From the NCBI GenBank assembly GCA_017852395.1, contig JAFMLE010000009.1, positions 27,226 through 69,870 on the forward strand: a stretch of DNA of 42,645 nt. The letters run 5' to 3'. The notes under the pieces are model-generated. The model was not told where the DNA came from, did no database searches, and worked only from the letters and a program-made list of their open reading frames with translations. Both the position numbers and the translations under genes were made by a program. The DNA comes from Flavobacteriaceae bacterium (lineage in GTDB: Bacteria; Bacteroidota; Bacteroidia; Flavobacteriales; Flavobacteriaceae). Below, piece after piece: positions 25,722-34,026 of this stretch (position 1 is the stretch's first letter; each line of letters starts with the position of its first letter).

Positions 25722-26159
25722 TTAGGACAGCCATTGCTGCCATGGAATTCGACTTAACAACAAGAGCAATCCCAAGCCATAAAAAAGTGCGATGCGACCA
25801 AATTTTTTGTGCGCTGTATTTTGTCGTTTGTGCAATGACCACCCTAGCGTTATCAGAAAAATGGCGAGTAAATTGGTGATGGGGTGCTCGACCAAATACA
25901 ATCGGGCTTGAGCGTCTTTCATAATACCCATACCTTGTTGTGACCAGAGGTCGAACCAAGGAGAAACAAAATAAAGAACCAATCCCAACAGAAGTTGTAT
26001 GTGCGAAAAAATCAGCCCAAACAACCCCAATCGCAAGTCGCGCGCTTCAAATTCTGCTGCGCTAAAACGTCCTTTGATGGCGTTGACAACGGCTATAATT
26101 AGAACAATTAGGACAAAAAAGGCCCAATAAGAGTGAAGGTTTTGTAAAATAGAATACAT
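25722..26159 (-). CDS. Small four-helix membrane protein of unknown function
   Basis: The 145-residue product (from the ATG at 26159) has four hydrophobic segments, near 8-26, 41-62, 86-104 and 116-136. It opens with MYSILQNLHSYWAFFVLIVL. Histidines at the ends of helices (NLHSYW, FSHIQLL, VEHPITN, KKRQ-like SLHKRQN) give it a look of a small cytochrome-b-like protein, but no haem site can be proven. I prefer 26159 to the in-frame ATG at 26192. The earlier start would overlap the ALDH gene and add a lysine-rich head before the first helix. It sits between the ALDH and gpsA genes on one strand. Confidence 0.75.
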   Translation of the reverse strand: MYSILQNLHSYWAFFVLIVLIIAVVNAIKGRFSAAEFEARDLRLGLFGLIFSHIQLLLGLVLYFVSPWFDLWSQQGMGIMKDAQARLYLVEHPITNLLAIFLITLGWSLHKRQNTAHKKFGRIALFYGLGLLLLLSRIPWQQWLS

Positions 26160-26181
26160 GTTTTGTTTTTTTAATTTTTTG

Positions 26182-27717
26182 TTAAAGGTCAAATTTAATG
26201 CCTTGTGCCAACGGCAACTCTGTGGTATAATTTATCGTATTGGTCTGCCTACGCATATAAATTTTCCAGGCGTCTGAACCGCTTTCTCGGCCTCCTCCTG
26301 TTTCTTTTTCACCGCCAAAGGCTCCTCCGATTTCGGCCCCCGAAGTTCCAATATTTACGTTGGCAATCCCGCAATCGCTTCCTTGGTGCGACAAAAACAG
26401 TTCAGCTTCTCTTAGATTTTGAGTCATAATCGCAGAAGAAAGTCCTTGGCGGACATCGTTTTGAATGGCAATTGCATCTTTGACATCTCCGTTGTAACGA
26501 ATCAAATAAAGTAAGGGTGCAAAGGTTTCTTCTTGAACAATTGCAGCATCATGCTCGATTTCTGCGATCGATGGACTTACATAACAACCGCTTTCGTATC
26601 CAGACCCTTGCAGAGCACCTCCTTTGACCACCCATTGGCCTCCGGCTGCTTCTACGGCCTCCAGTGCAGCATTGTACATGGATACAGCGTCTTGATCAAT
26701 CAATGGACCAACATGATTGGACTCGTCCAAAGGATTGCCTATTTTCAATTGGGAGTATGCCTTTTGAAGGGCTTCTTTGACCGTGTCAAAGATCTGGTCG
26801 TGGACAATCAATCGACGGGTCGACGTACAACGTTGCCCACAGGTCCCTACAGCGCCAAATACAGCACCTATAACGGTCATTTTGATGTCTGCTTCTGGTG
26901 TAACGATTATGGCGTTGTTTCCGCCAAGTTCTAGCAACGACCGCCCTAATCGTTGTCCTACAGTAGCAGCTACATTTTTGCCCATTCGGGTTGATCCTGT
27001 AGCAGAAACCAAAGGCACTCGTCGGTCTTCGGTAAGCCAGCGGCCTACATCTGCGCCACCATTGATCAAACAAGAAATACCTTCGGGCATGTTATATTCT
27101 GCAAGTACTTCTGCAATGATTTTTTGACATGCAATGCTGCAAAGTGGGGTTTTTTCGCTCGGCTTCCAAACACAAACATCTCCACATACCCAAGCCAATG
27201 CAACGTTCCAGCTCCAAACAGCTACCGGAAAATTGAAGGCCGAAATAATCCCTACCACCCCAAGCGGATGGTATTGTTCGTACATGCGATGCCCTGGACG
27301 TTCTGAATGCATCGTAAACCCGTGGAGTTGTCGGGATAAGCCTACGGCAAAATCACAGATGTCGATCATTTCTTGAACCTCGCCCAAGCCTTCTTGGTAG
27401 GATTTTCCCATTTCGTAAGAAACCAGTTGTCCCAGGAGTGTTTTTTTCTCACGTAACTTGTTGCCAAATGCTCGAACCATGTCTCCCCGCTGTGGTGCTG
27501 GAAGGGTTCTAAAGCTTTCGAAGGCCGTGCTGGCTACATCCAAAATTCGCTCATAATCTTCAACGCTTGCAGTGGTTACTGTCCCCAACTGTTCACCGTC
27601 TACAGGAGAGGACGCATTAAGTTTGGCGCCACTGCCATACCATTGTGAGCCCGTAGAACATCCTAGTTGCTCTTTTTCAATTCCTAATTGTTCCAATAAG
27701 GTTTTTGTAGATACCAT
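26182..27717 (-). CDS. ALDH7-type aldehyde dehydrogenase (piperideine-6-carboxylate/aminoadipate semialdehyde dehydrogenase-like)
   Basis: The 511-residue enzyme oxidises an aldehyde with NAD(P)+. The catalytic Cys297 is in GTCGQRCTSTRR and the general base Glu263 in LLELGGNN. Asn162 (FNFPVAVW) and Lys185 (WKPSEKT) complete the active site and cofactor pocket. The CTSTRR context and NIGTSGAEIGGAFGGEKETGGGRESGSDAWK near the C-terminus are typical of ALDH7 (antiquitin). That group converts alpha-aminoadipate semialdehyde in lysine breakdown, so lysine catabolism is the likely pathway. No other lysine gene is nearby. It is the first gene of a minus-strand run with the small membrane protein and gpsA, and is divergent from the isoaspartyl peptidase gene. 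Confidence 0.9.
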   Translation of the reverse strand: MVSTKTLLEQLGIEKEQLGCSTGSQWYGSGAKLNASSPVDGEQLGTVTTASVEDYERILDVASTAFESFRTLPAPQRGDMVRAFGNKLREKKTLLGQLVSYEMGKSYQEGLGEVQEMIDICDFAVGLSRQLHGFTMHSERPGHRMYEQYHPLGVVGIISAFNFPVAVWSWNVALAWVCGDVCVWKPSEKTPLCSIACQKIIAEVLAEYNMPEGISCLINGGADVGRWLTEDRRVPLVSATGSTRMGKNVAATVGQRLGRSLLELGGNNAIIVTPEADIKMTVIGAVFGAVGTCGQRCTSTRRLIVHDQIFDTVKEALQKAYSQLKIGNPLDESNHVGPLIDQDAVSMYNAALEAVEAAGGQWVVKGGALQGSGYESGCYVSPSIAEIEHDAAIVQEETFAPLLYLIRYNGDVKDAIAIQNDVRQGLSSAIMTQNLREAELFLSHQGSDCGIANVNIGTSGAEIGGAFGGEKETGGGRESGSDAWKIYMRRQTNTINYTTELPLAQGIKFDL

Positions 27718-27735
27718 TTGTGTTATTTTGAAACT

Positions 27736-27786
27736 AAAGTAGTATTTCTTAAATAGAATTACTCCATAATTAGGGCAAAAGTAGTA
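27736..27786. repeat. Direct repeat in the ALDH/isoaspartyl peptidase divergent spacer
   Basis: The nonamer AAAGTAGTA occurs at 27736-27744 and 27778-27786, 42 bases (four helical turns) apart. Each copy is followed within 2-3 bases by CTTAAA. The pair lies between two divergent genes and could be a double operator for a regulator bound on one face of the DNA. Chance cannot be excluded. Confidence 0.35.
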
Positions 27787-27818
27787 CCTTAAAATCGATA
27801 TCCATAATTGTATTTCTT

Positions 27819-28838
27819 ATGAAAAAAATAGTTCTATTGGTCGCTCTTACTCTGATAAGCTGCCAGCCACAACCCGAAAAAGAAAACAAAACCCCAAACT
27901 TTGGAATTGTGATTCATGGTGGTGCGGGTACTATTTTGAGAAAAAATATGACCCCAGAGATGGAGGCGCAATATCGCGAAACTTTGGCCCTTGCCATACA
28001 AACCGGCCATGCTATCTTGAAAGCAGGAGGAAGCAGTCAAGAGGCTGTAGAAAAAACCATTCATGTGATGGAGGACTCCCCGCTGTTTAACGCCGGAAAA
28101 GGAGCCGTTTTGACCGCTGATGAAACCATAGAACTCGACGCTTCATTTATGAACGGCGCCACACTCGACGCTGGAGCCATCGCCGGGGTTCAGACCATAA
28201 AACACCCCATCAGCGCGGCCATCGCCGTGATGGAAGACTCCCCGCATGTTATGCTTTCGGGCAAAGGAGCGGAAGCCTTTGCAGCTAGTCAAGGGTTGGA
28301 GTTGGTGTCGCCCGAATATTTTTATACCGAAAGGCGCATCAATGCCCTCAAAAGGGTTAAAGAAAAAGAACAACAAACCGCCTTTACACCACAGGAATGG
28401 GAAGATTTTAAAAATCAAAAATTTGGTACCGTTGGTTGTGTGGCATTAGACCAAGCTGGCAATCTGGCCGCGGGTACATCTACAGGAGGAATGACCAATA
28501 AAAGGTGGAATCGCATTGGCGACGCACCCATCATTGGGGCAGGAACCTATGCCAATAATGCCAGTTGTGCGATCTCGGCAACAGGCTGGGGCGAATTTTT
28601 TATCCGCTCTGTGGTTGCCCATGACATCGCCGCATTGATGGAATACAAAAACCTTAGCATACAAGAAGCCGCACGAATTGTAATCCATGAAAAAGTAGCC
28701 AAACTAGGTGGAGATGGTGGCATTGTCGGTATAGACAAACAAGGTAACATTGCTATGGAAATGAATACCGCCGGCATGTACCGCGCCCATATGGATGCAC
28801 AAGGAAATTTAACCGTCAAAATCTACAAGGACGAGTGA
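27819..28838 (+). CDS. Isoaspartyl peptidase/L-asparaginase, predicted lipoprotein
   Basis: The 339-residue product is an Ntn-hydrolase of the plant-type asparaginase family. It should self-cleave before Thr204 (FGTVGCVAL) to give two chains with Thr204 as nucleophile, hydrolysing isoaspartyl dipeptides and L-asparagine. IVIHGGAGT (about 30-38), AGKGAVL, the DASFM block and GTSTGGM at about 219-225 are all present. The start has a lipoprotein signal with lipobox LISC (Cys15). Mature protein would therefore sit in the periplasm or at the outer membrane, unlike the cytoplasmic E. coli IaaA. It shares a GTGA overlap with the next gene. Damaged-peptide salvage is the likely role. Confidence 0.92.
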   Translation: MKKIVLLVALTLISCQPQPEKENKTPNFGIVIHGGAGTILRKNMTPEMEAQYRETLALAIQTGHAILKAGGSSQEAVEKTIHVMEDSPLFNAGKGAVLTADETIELDASFMNGATLDAGAIAGVQTIKHPISAAIAVMEDSPHVMLSGKGAEAFAASQGLELVSPEYFYTERRINALKRVKEKEQQTAFTPQEWEDFKNQKFGTVGCVALDQAGNLAAGTSTGGMTNKRWNRIGDAPIIGAGTYANNASCAISATGWGEFFIRSVVAHDIAALMEYKNLSIQEAARIVIHEKVAKLGGDGGIVGIDKQGNIAMEMNTAGMYRAHMDAQGNLTVKIYKDE

Positions 28839-29161
28839 AAACTGCATATTATGCCGTGCTTTTTTCAAACACGTTGTTAGATCAGAACGATTTGACCTAT
28901 CAAAATTTGTCGAAAAATTTACGGGAGACTGCCGAAAAACAGCCCGGCTATTTAGGTATAGAAAGTTATCGCAATCCCCAAGACGGCAAAGGCATTACGA
29001 TCAGCTATTGGAAAAGTTTGGAAGCCGTTACCCTGTGGAAAAAACACGCCGATCACCTCATCGCGCAACAATACGGCAGAGACATAGCCTACGACAACTA
29101 CAGTGTGCGTGTTTGTGAAGTGCAACGAGAGTATCATTTTAACAAAGATCCAGACCACTAG
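28835..29161 (+). CDS. ABM-fold (antibiotic biosynthesis monooxygenase-like) protein
   Basis: The 108-residue protein has the dimeric ferredoxin-like ABM fold. Signs are the AVLFSNTL opening strand, a QPGYLGIESYRNPQDGKGITISYWKSLEA block and the WKKHADHLIAQQYGRD helix. Family members include haem-degrading and quinone-forming oxygenases, but many have no known reaction. Translation must start at GTG 28835, overlapping the upstream stop as GTGA; no in-frame ATG exists near the start. It lies between the isoaspartyl peptidase gene and the broken EEP gene on one transcript. Confidence 0.87.
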   Translation: MKTAYYAVLFSNTLLDQNDLTYQNLSKNLRETAEKQPGYLGIESYRNPQDGKGITISYWKSLEAVTLWKKHADHLIAQQYGRDIAYDNYSVRVCEVQREYHFNKDPDH

Positions 29162-29178
29162 CAAGACTCCCCACCACC

Positions 29179-30229
29179 ATGATGCCCCAAACGTTAAAGC
29201 TTTTATTTCAACACTTCTTAAAAAAAAGTGTTTTTATACTCCTGTTATTTGGACTTACGTCCTTTGGTCAAGAGACTTTTAAAATCGGTTTTTATAATGT
29301 CGAAAACTTTTTTGACGCACAAGACGACCCCAAAACCTTTGATGAGGAGTACACACCAAAAGGACGGCACCGATGGAAACCCCAACATGTAGCACAAAAA
29401 ACCCAACAACTGGCGACTGTTATCCATGCGCTGGCTGAACGAAGAACCGATGGGTTTCCCGTCCTTTTAGGGCTTGCCGAAGTCGAAAACTTTGCTGTTT
29501 TGAGGCAACTCGTCCGTCACCCCTTGCTTCGAGTTGCTGGCTATGAAATCATTCATTTTGATAGTCCTGACCGTAGAGGCATTGATGTAGCATTACTTTA
29601 TCAACCGGCTTTTTTTGCTCCTATTAAAATCAAAAAAGCCCCCTTACTGCTCAAAAATCCGAAAACCCAAAATCGTTTGTATACACGAGACATGTTGCTT
29701 GTTACGGGCATGCTCTTTGATCAAGAAGTGACCGTGAGTGTCAATCATTGGTCATCAAGAAGAGGTGGGAAATCCAAAAGCGCGCCCTTACGACAAAAAG
29801 CAGCACAACAACAATTGCGTTTGATGGACTCGCTTTATCGATTGGACAATAACGCTAAAATCATTGTAATGGGAGATTTTAATGACAATCCCAGTGACCT
29901 AAGTCTCAAACGACTGCAGCAAAAAGATGATTTCTATACAGCCTTTAAACCCCCTTTACAATCCTTTCTTAGAAAAACACAAAAAAGGATATGGAAGTCT
30001 CGCCTATAAAGACCGTTGGTTTCTTTTTGATCAAATTCTCCTTAGCCCAGCGTGGACTAATGAAGTCAACTTTTTAGAATATTCAGACGCTTCCATCTTT
30101 CATCCCAAATGGCTGCATACCCCTGCGGGGCGTTATAAAGGATATCCCTTTAGGACTCAAAAAAAAGGGGGCTTTCTAACCGGCTACTCGGACCATTTTC
30201 CTGTAACCATAACCATAAGGGTTAAATAA
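29179..30229 (+). pseudogene. Exported endonuclease/exonuclease/phosphatase (EEP) family gene, split by a one-base frameshift
   Basis: A 5' frame (29179-30009, 276 residues) has a signal peptide and most EEP active-site motifs: Asn40 (YNVENFF), Glu101-Glu103 (AEVEN), Asp136 (RRGIDVALLY), His190 (VNHWSSRRGG) and Asp233-Asn235 (GDFNDNPSD). It then runs into unrelated residues and stops. The next frame, open from 29927 to 30229, carries the missing end, including GYGSLAYKDRWFLFDQILLS and the catalytic GYSDHFP (Asp codon at 30191, His codon at 30194). Removing one C from the C5 run at 29950-29954 joins both into a 349-residue protein of normal length. Either the gene is inactivated, the base is a sequencing error, or the run is slippery. 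The protein was probably a secreted nuclease or phosphatase. Confidence 0.85.
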
Positions 30230-30231
30230 GT

Positions 30232-32031
30232 TTACCCATTCGCCGAATTTTTCAAGCGCTTCCAAAAATAAAAAAGACCAACCGTGCTGACTAGGGTCAA
30301 AAGCAGCAGGATGCCCATTCTTCCATAATCCCCATACAAGAGCGAGCCGGCTGCAAAGAGCAAACTATACACAGCTGCTGTCCCCAAAAGCATACAGATG
30401 ATCCCAGTAGGAACATCCCATGGCTTTTTTGTTGTGTCTAAGGTAACCCCTGCTTGTTGTGCTTGTTGGATGACCTTTTTCCAGCCCGGGCCTCCGGGTT
30501 GTATTTTTTGATAAAACGACACCAAGGTGGCCTGATCTTCGGCCGGAGTCAATAAGGTTACCAAAACCCAAGACAAGGTGGTCAATCCAACGCCCCAAAG
30601 GAGCTGATCAATAGTTGCTATGGGTGCAAATCCAAGTGCCGGATGAATAATTTGCAAATAAAGCGCAATGACAAAAGAAACAATCATGGCCGTAATTTCA
30701 CTATAAACGTTGATACGATACCAAAACCAACGCAGAATAAACAACAGTCCGGTTCCGGCGCCAATCTGAAGCAAAATGCTAAAAGCCTGCAGTGCATTGC
30801 TGAGCAACAAGGCAATGATCCCCGAAAAAACCATGAGCAAAAGCGTGGTCCAGCGACCAACAGCTACTAATTTTTTATCACTTGCTTCTGAGTCTATAAA
30901 TCGATGGTAAAAATCATGAACAACATAGGAAGACCCCCAGTTAAGATGTGTGGATATTGTTGACATAAATGCTGCAACGAGCGACGCAACCAAAAGCCCC
31001 AATAATCCCGCAGGCAAAAAAGACATCATCGCTGGATAGGCCAAGTCATTGCCAATAAGTGCAGGATCAATGTCCGGAAACGCAACTGCCAAACTGTCTA
31101 AAGTGGGGAAAACAATAATCGAGGCTAGGGCCACCAAAATCCAGGGCCATGGACGGATAGCATAGTGCATAAAATTGAAAAGTAAGGTCGCCCAGATAGC
31201 GTTTTTTTCATCTTTTGCAGACAACATCCGTTGGGCAATATAACCTCCTCCTCCCGGTTCTGCCCCGGGATACCAAACGCTCCACCATTGCACGGCAATT
31301 GGGATTAAGAAAACCGTAAAAAAGAGTTCTTTATTGGATAAGCTTGGGATAAAGTCCAATTTGGGCTGAACCTCTGCATGCGCCAATAAGTTCTGAAGCC
31401 CGCCTACTTCAGGCAAATCTACTAGTACACCGGCGGCCCAAAAAGTGGCGATCATCGCCAAAGCAAATTGAAAAAAGTCAGTGATAATGACCCCTTTTAA
31501 ACCCCCCAATGAGCTATACGCTACAGTTACGGTAGAGGCAATGATAAGGGTTTGCCAGGGAGCCAGCCCCAAAAGGACACTTCCAATTTTGATTGCTGCA
31601 AGAGATACCCCAGCCATAATCATAATGTTGAAGAATACCCCTAAATACAATGCCCGAAATCCGCGAAGTAATGCAGCCCCTTTTCCACTATAACGCAATT
31701 CATAAAATTCTAAATCGGTCAACACCTCTGAACGCCTCCATAACTTGGCATACACAAAAACAGTTAACATACCGGTCAGCAAAAAAGCCCACCATACCCA
31801 GTTACCAGAAACGCCGTTGGTGCGGACAATATCCGTAACCAAATTGGGCGTGTCTGCAGAAAAGGTGGTGGCCACCATAGAAACGCCCAAAAGCCACCAT
31901 GGCATGTTTCTACCAGACAAGAAAAACTCTTGAACGCCAGAGCCGGCGCGCTTGGACACAAGGACCCCTATAAGAAGGGATACGACAAAAAAGGCTATAA
32001 TAATAGACCAGTCTAATACGGAAAGTTGCAT
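30232..32031 (-). CDS. Sodium:solute symporter (SSS family)
   Basis: The 599-residue inner-membrane protein has the sodium:solute symporter fold, with about 13-14 hydrophobic segments. Markers are FFLSGRNMPWWLLGVSMVATTFSADTP near 37-63, the ELRYSGKGAALLRGFRALYLG block, SSLGGLKGVIITDFFQF and the STISTHLNWGSSYVVHDFYHRF segment after helix 8. This places it among the sugar/anion-type Bacteroidota symporters rather than proline carriers, but the substrate cannot be read from sequence. A soluble loop around 500-540 precedes the final helices. The gene stands alone, two bases from the convergent EEP stop. Confidence 0.9.
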   Translation of the reverse strand: MQLSVLDWSIIIAFFVVSLLIGVLVSKRAGSGVQEFFLSGRNMPWWLLGVSMVATTFSADTPNLVTDIVRTNGVSGNWVWWAFLLTGMLTVFVYAKLWRRSEVLTDLEFYELRYSGKGAALLRGFRALYLGVFFNIMIMAGVSLAAIKIGSVLLGLAPWQTLIIASTVTVAYSSLGGLKGVIITDFFQFALAMIATFWAAGVLVDLPEVGGLQNLLAHAEVQPKLDFIPSLSNKELFFTVFLIPIAVQWWSVWYPGAEPGGGGYIAQRMLSAKDEKNAIWATLLFNFMHYAIRPWPWILVALASIIVFPTLDSLAVAFPDIDPALIGNDLAYPAMMSFLPAGLLGLLVASLVAAFMSTISTHLNWGSSYVVHDFYHRFIDSEASDKKLVAVGRWTTLLLMVFSGIIALLLSNALQAFSILLQIGAGTGLLFILRWFWYRINVYSEITAMIVSFVIALYLQIIHPALGFAPIATIDQLLWGVGLTTLSWVLVTLLTPAEDQATLVSFYQKIQPGGPGWKKVIQQAQQAGVTLDTTKKPWDVPTGIICMLLGTAAVYSLLFAAGSLLYGDYGRMGILLLLTLVSTVGLFYFWKRLKNSANG

Positions 32032-32139
32032 AAATTCAAAGTTGGTATCTTAAAGATAACATAAAAAAAAAATTGAGCAGATATTATTTTTTAAATTGCC
32101 ATTAAACACGCCTACGCAGTACAAAACTTTGTTTTATTT

Positions 32140-32841
32140 ATGTCCAAATCCCGTTTCAAATACCAACCACTTTGTTTCTTTTCTTTAGGGCTAAAATTAT
32201 CTCAAGGGTCATTAACGCTTGTGCTTTTGGTCTTTGCCAGTTTTAGTTTTGGGCAAGTTGAAACCAGTACTCCTCCAAGGCTCAACTTTCCAAACCAGGC
32301 AGAGGAAGAACAAAAAGAATTTATAAATCCCTTGCCCAAATCATTGCTCAAAGACCCCTTTGAAAAAAACGAGCTGGAAATCGAAAAAAACAACCTCAAT
32401 ATTGAACGGGAAAAATTTGAAGATCCTGGACAACGCTATTTGTCCAAACTTAACAACAAACTAAAAAGCCAAGAAGGCGAATCTTCCAAAAACCCCAATC
32501 AGTTTACAAACGATCAATATCTCGGCGATTTTAGAATTGGGTCAAAAGTGGTTCGTGTGATTTTTAGAGACCATGAATATCCGGATGGCGATCGAGTACA
32601 AATTTTGCTCAACGACAAGGTTGTTGTTGCCAATGTTCTGCTCCAAGAATCATTTAAAGGCTTTAATATTGAACTTCAAGAAGGCTTTAATCGTATTGAT
32701 TTTGTGGCACTCAATCAGGGAGAATCTGGGCCCAATACGGCCGAAGTGCAAGTGTACAATGAAGCGGGTGAGCTTCAAGCGGCAGACCGCTGGAATCTCG
32801 CCACAGGTGTCAAAGCGACTTATGTGATTATCAAAGAATAA
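32140..32841 (+). CDS. Secreted protein of unknown function
   Basis: The 233-residue product has a signal sequence at about 25-45 (LTLVLLVFASFSFGQ) behind a longer than usual N-terminal region. A later in-frame start may be used, but none is clearly better. Residues 50-125 are charged and probably disordered or helical (KNELEIEKNNLNIEREKFED). Residues 128-233 form a compact beta domain (YLGDFRIGSKVVRVIFRDHE, VQILLNDKVVVANVLLQESF, FNIELQEGFNRIDFVALNQG), which looks like a C2- or carbohydrate-binding-like sandwich. I recognise no named family. It is divergent from the SSS gene, and its stop abuts the convergent aminotransferase stop. Confidence 0.8.
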   Translation: MSKSRFKYQPLCFFSLGLKLSQGSLTLVLLVFASFSFGQVETSTPPRLNFPNQAEEEQKEFINPLPKSLLKDPFEKNELEIEKNNLNIEREKFEDPGQRYLSKLNNKLKSQEGESSKNPNQFTNDQYLGDFRIGSKVVRVIFRDHEYPDGDRVQILLNDKVVVANVLLQESFKGFNIELQEGFNRIDFVALNQGESGPNTAEVQVYNEAGELQAADRWNLATGVKATYVIIKE

Positions 32842-33954
32842 CTACCCGCGGTATACTTCGAGCATTCCAGATACAAAACGATCTACTTCTTCGAGGGTTC
32901 CTGTACTGATCCGACACCAATCGTAAAAAGGAGGGAATGGACGGCCAATACGCACACCCTTTTCGAGCATTTGTGGCCCCAATTTTCGTATATCCCTTTT
33001 GGAATGGAAAAACACAAAGTTGGTGCTCGACCGCACGCAATCCAGCTGTAGGTGGTCCAAAAGAGTGTAAATTTTTTGCTTTGCCTCGCGGTTTTTGGAT
33101 AGTGAAAAATTATAGAATATTTCGTCCTGAAGTGCCGTATCAGCGGCAGCAATTGCCAAGACATTGCTCATCGCAACAACATTTTTTCGAATTTGATCTG
33201 CCAGTTCAGGCTTGGCAATCAAATATCCGATTCGCAGTCCCGCAAGGCCATAGACCTTAGAAAAGGTTTTTGAAACAATCACATTTGCACCAGCTCGAAC
33301 CAATGCATCCATGGAGGGATAATCAGTTTCTTCAATAAAATCATAATAGGCTTCGTCGCTAAAAACAATGGTTTTTTGGCTGACCGTCTGACAAAAATCC
33401 TTCAATTGTGCAGCCGGCAATAAGGTACCCGTTGGATTGTTTGGGTTGCATAAAAAAATCATTTTTGTTTTGGCCGAAACCTGCTTTTCGATCGCTGGGA
33501 GGTCATACCCTTTGTCCGCGCCAACAGGAACCCAACGGATGGTGGCTCCCCATTGTTTGGCATAGTCCATCATGGCTAAAAAAGTGGGCTGCCCAGCGAT
33601 GATTTCTCCACCACTATGTGCAAAGGTTAGCCCTGCGATTTTTAAACCCTCTGTGGAGCCCCCAGTGATGATGATGCTTTCTGGCCCGACACCGTGCTTT
33701 TTTGCCAGTTTTTCTGCCAATGCATCTGAATATTGATAGGGATATCGACAGGCGTGATCAAACGCTTTGCCAATCGCCTTTTGTACTGCCTCCGACGGCC
33801 CATATGGGTTTTCATTAGAGCTTAGTCGTACAATCGGTTCTAATGCTCGAGGACGAAAATAGGCCTTTTCTTGTGCACTTAATAGGCTGCTCGGGGCCAT
33901 CAAAAATCCCCCAATTCCAATGGAGGAACGTAACCAATCTCTTCTACTTTGCAT
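32842..33954 (-). CDS. Class I/II aminotransferase (histidinol-phosphate aminotransferase-like) with Tat signal
   Basis: The 370-residue PLP enzyme carries NPNNPTG at 170-176, Asp200 in FSDEAYYDF for the pyridine nitrogen and the Schiff-base Lys233 in SKTFSKVYGLAGLRIGY. These are typical of the HisC-like fold. The N-terminus MQSRRDWLRSSIGIGGFLMA has a twin-arginine pair followed by a moderately hydrophobic stretch and a possible cleavage at SAQ. This predicts folded export to the periplasm by Tat. That argues against a biosynthetic HisC role, since histidine biosynthesis is cytoplasmic and no his genes are near. Natural substrate is unknown. The gene is a single unit, abutting the convergent secreted-protein gene. 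Confidence 0.88.
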   Translation of the reverse strand: MQSRRDWLRSSIGIGGFLMAPSSLLSAQEKAYFRPRALEPIVRLSSNENPYGPSEAVQKAIGKAFDHACRYPYQYSDALAEKLAKKHGVGPESIIITGGSTEGLKIAGLTFAHSGGEIIAGQPTFLAMMDYAKQWGATIRWVPVGADKGYDLPAIEKQVSAKTKMIFLCNPNNPTGTLLPAAQLKDFCQTVSQKTIVFSDEAYYDFIEETDYPSMDALVRAGANVIVSKTFSKVYGLAGLRIGYLIAKPELADQIRKNVVAMSNVLAIAAADTALQDEIFYNFSLSKNREAKQKIYTLLDHLQLDCVRSSTNFVFFHSKRDIRKLGPQMLEKGVRIGRPFPPFYDWCRISTGTLEEVDRFVSGMLEVYRG

Positions 33955-34026
33955 AATCTATTTTTGTGGTCTCTGAAAGTTCTTTAATTATTCATAGAAA
34001 ACAAAATTTATTGTCTATTTTCCCAT

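Noticed and set aside
26160-26192. Start at 26192 for the small membrane protein
   Set aside because: It would overlap the ALDH gene and add a short lysine-rich head. The ATG at 26159 places the start just before the first helix.
29927-30229. A separate 100-residue reading frame at the end of the EEP gene
   Set aside because: Its content (LAYKDRW...FDQ, GYSDHFP) is the missing C-terminus of the EEP protein in the next frame, so it is the 3' part of a frameshifted gene and not its own gene.
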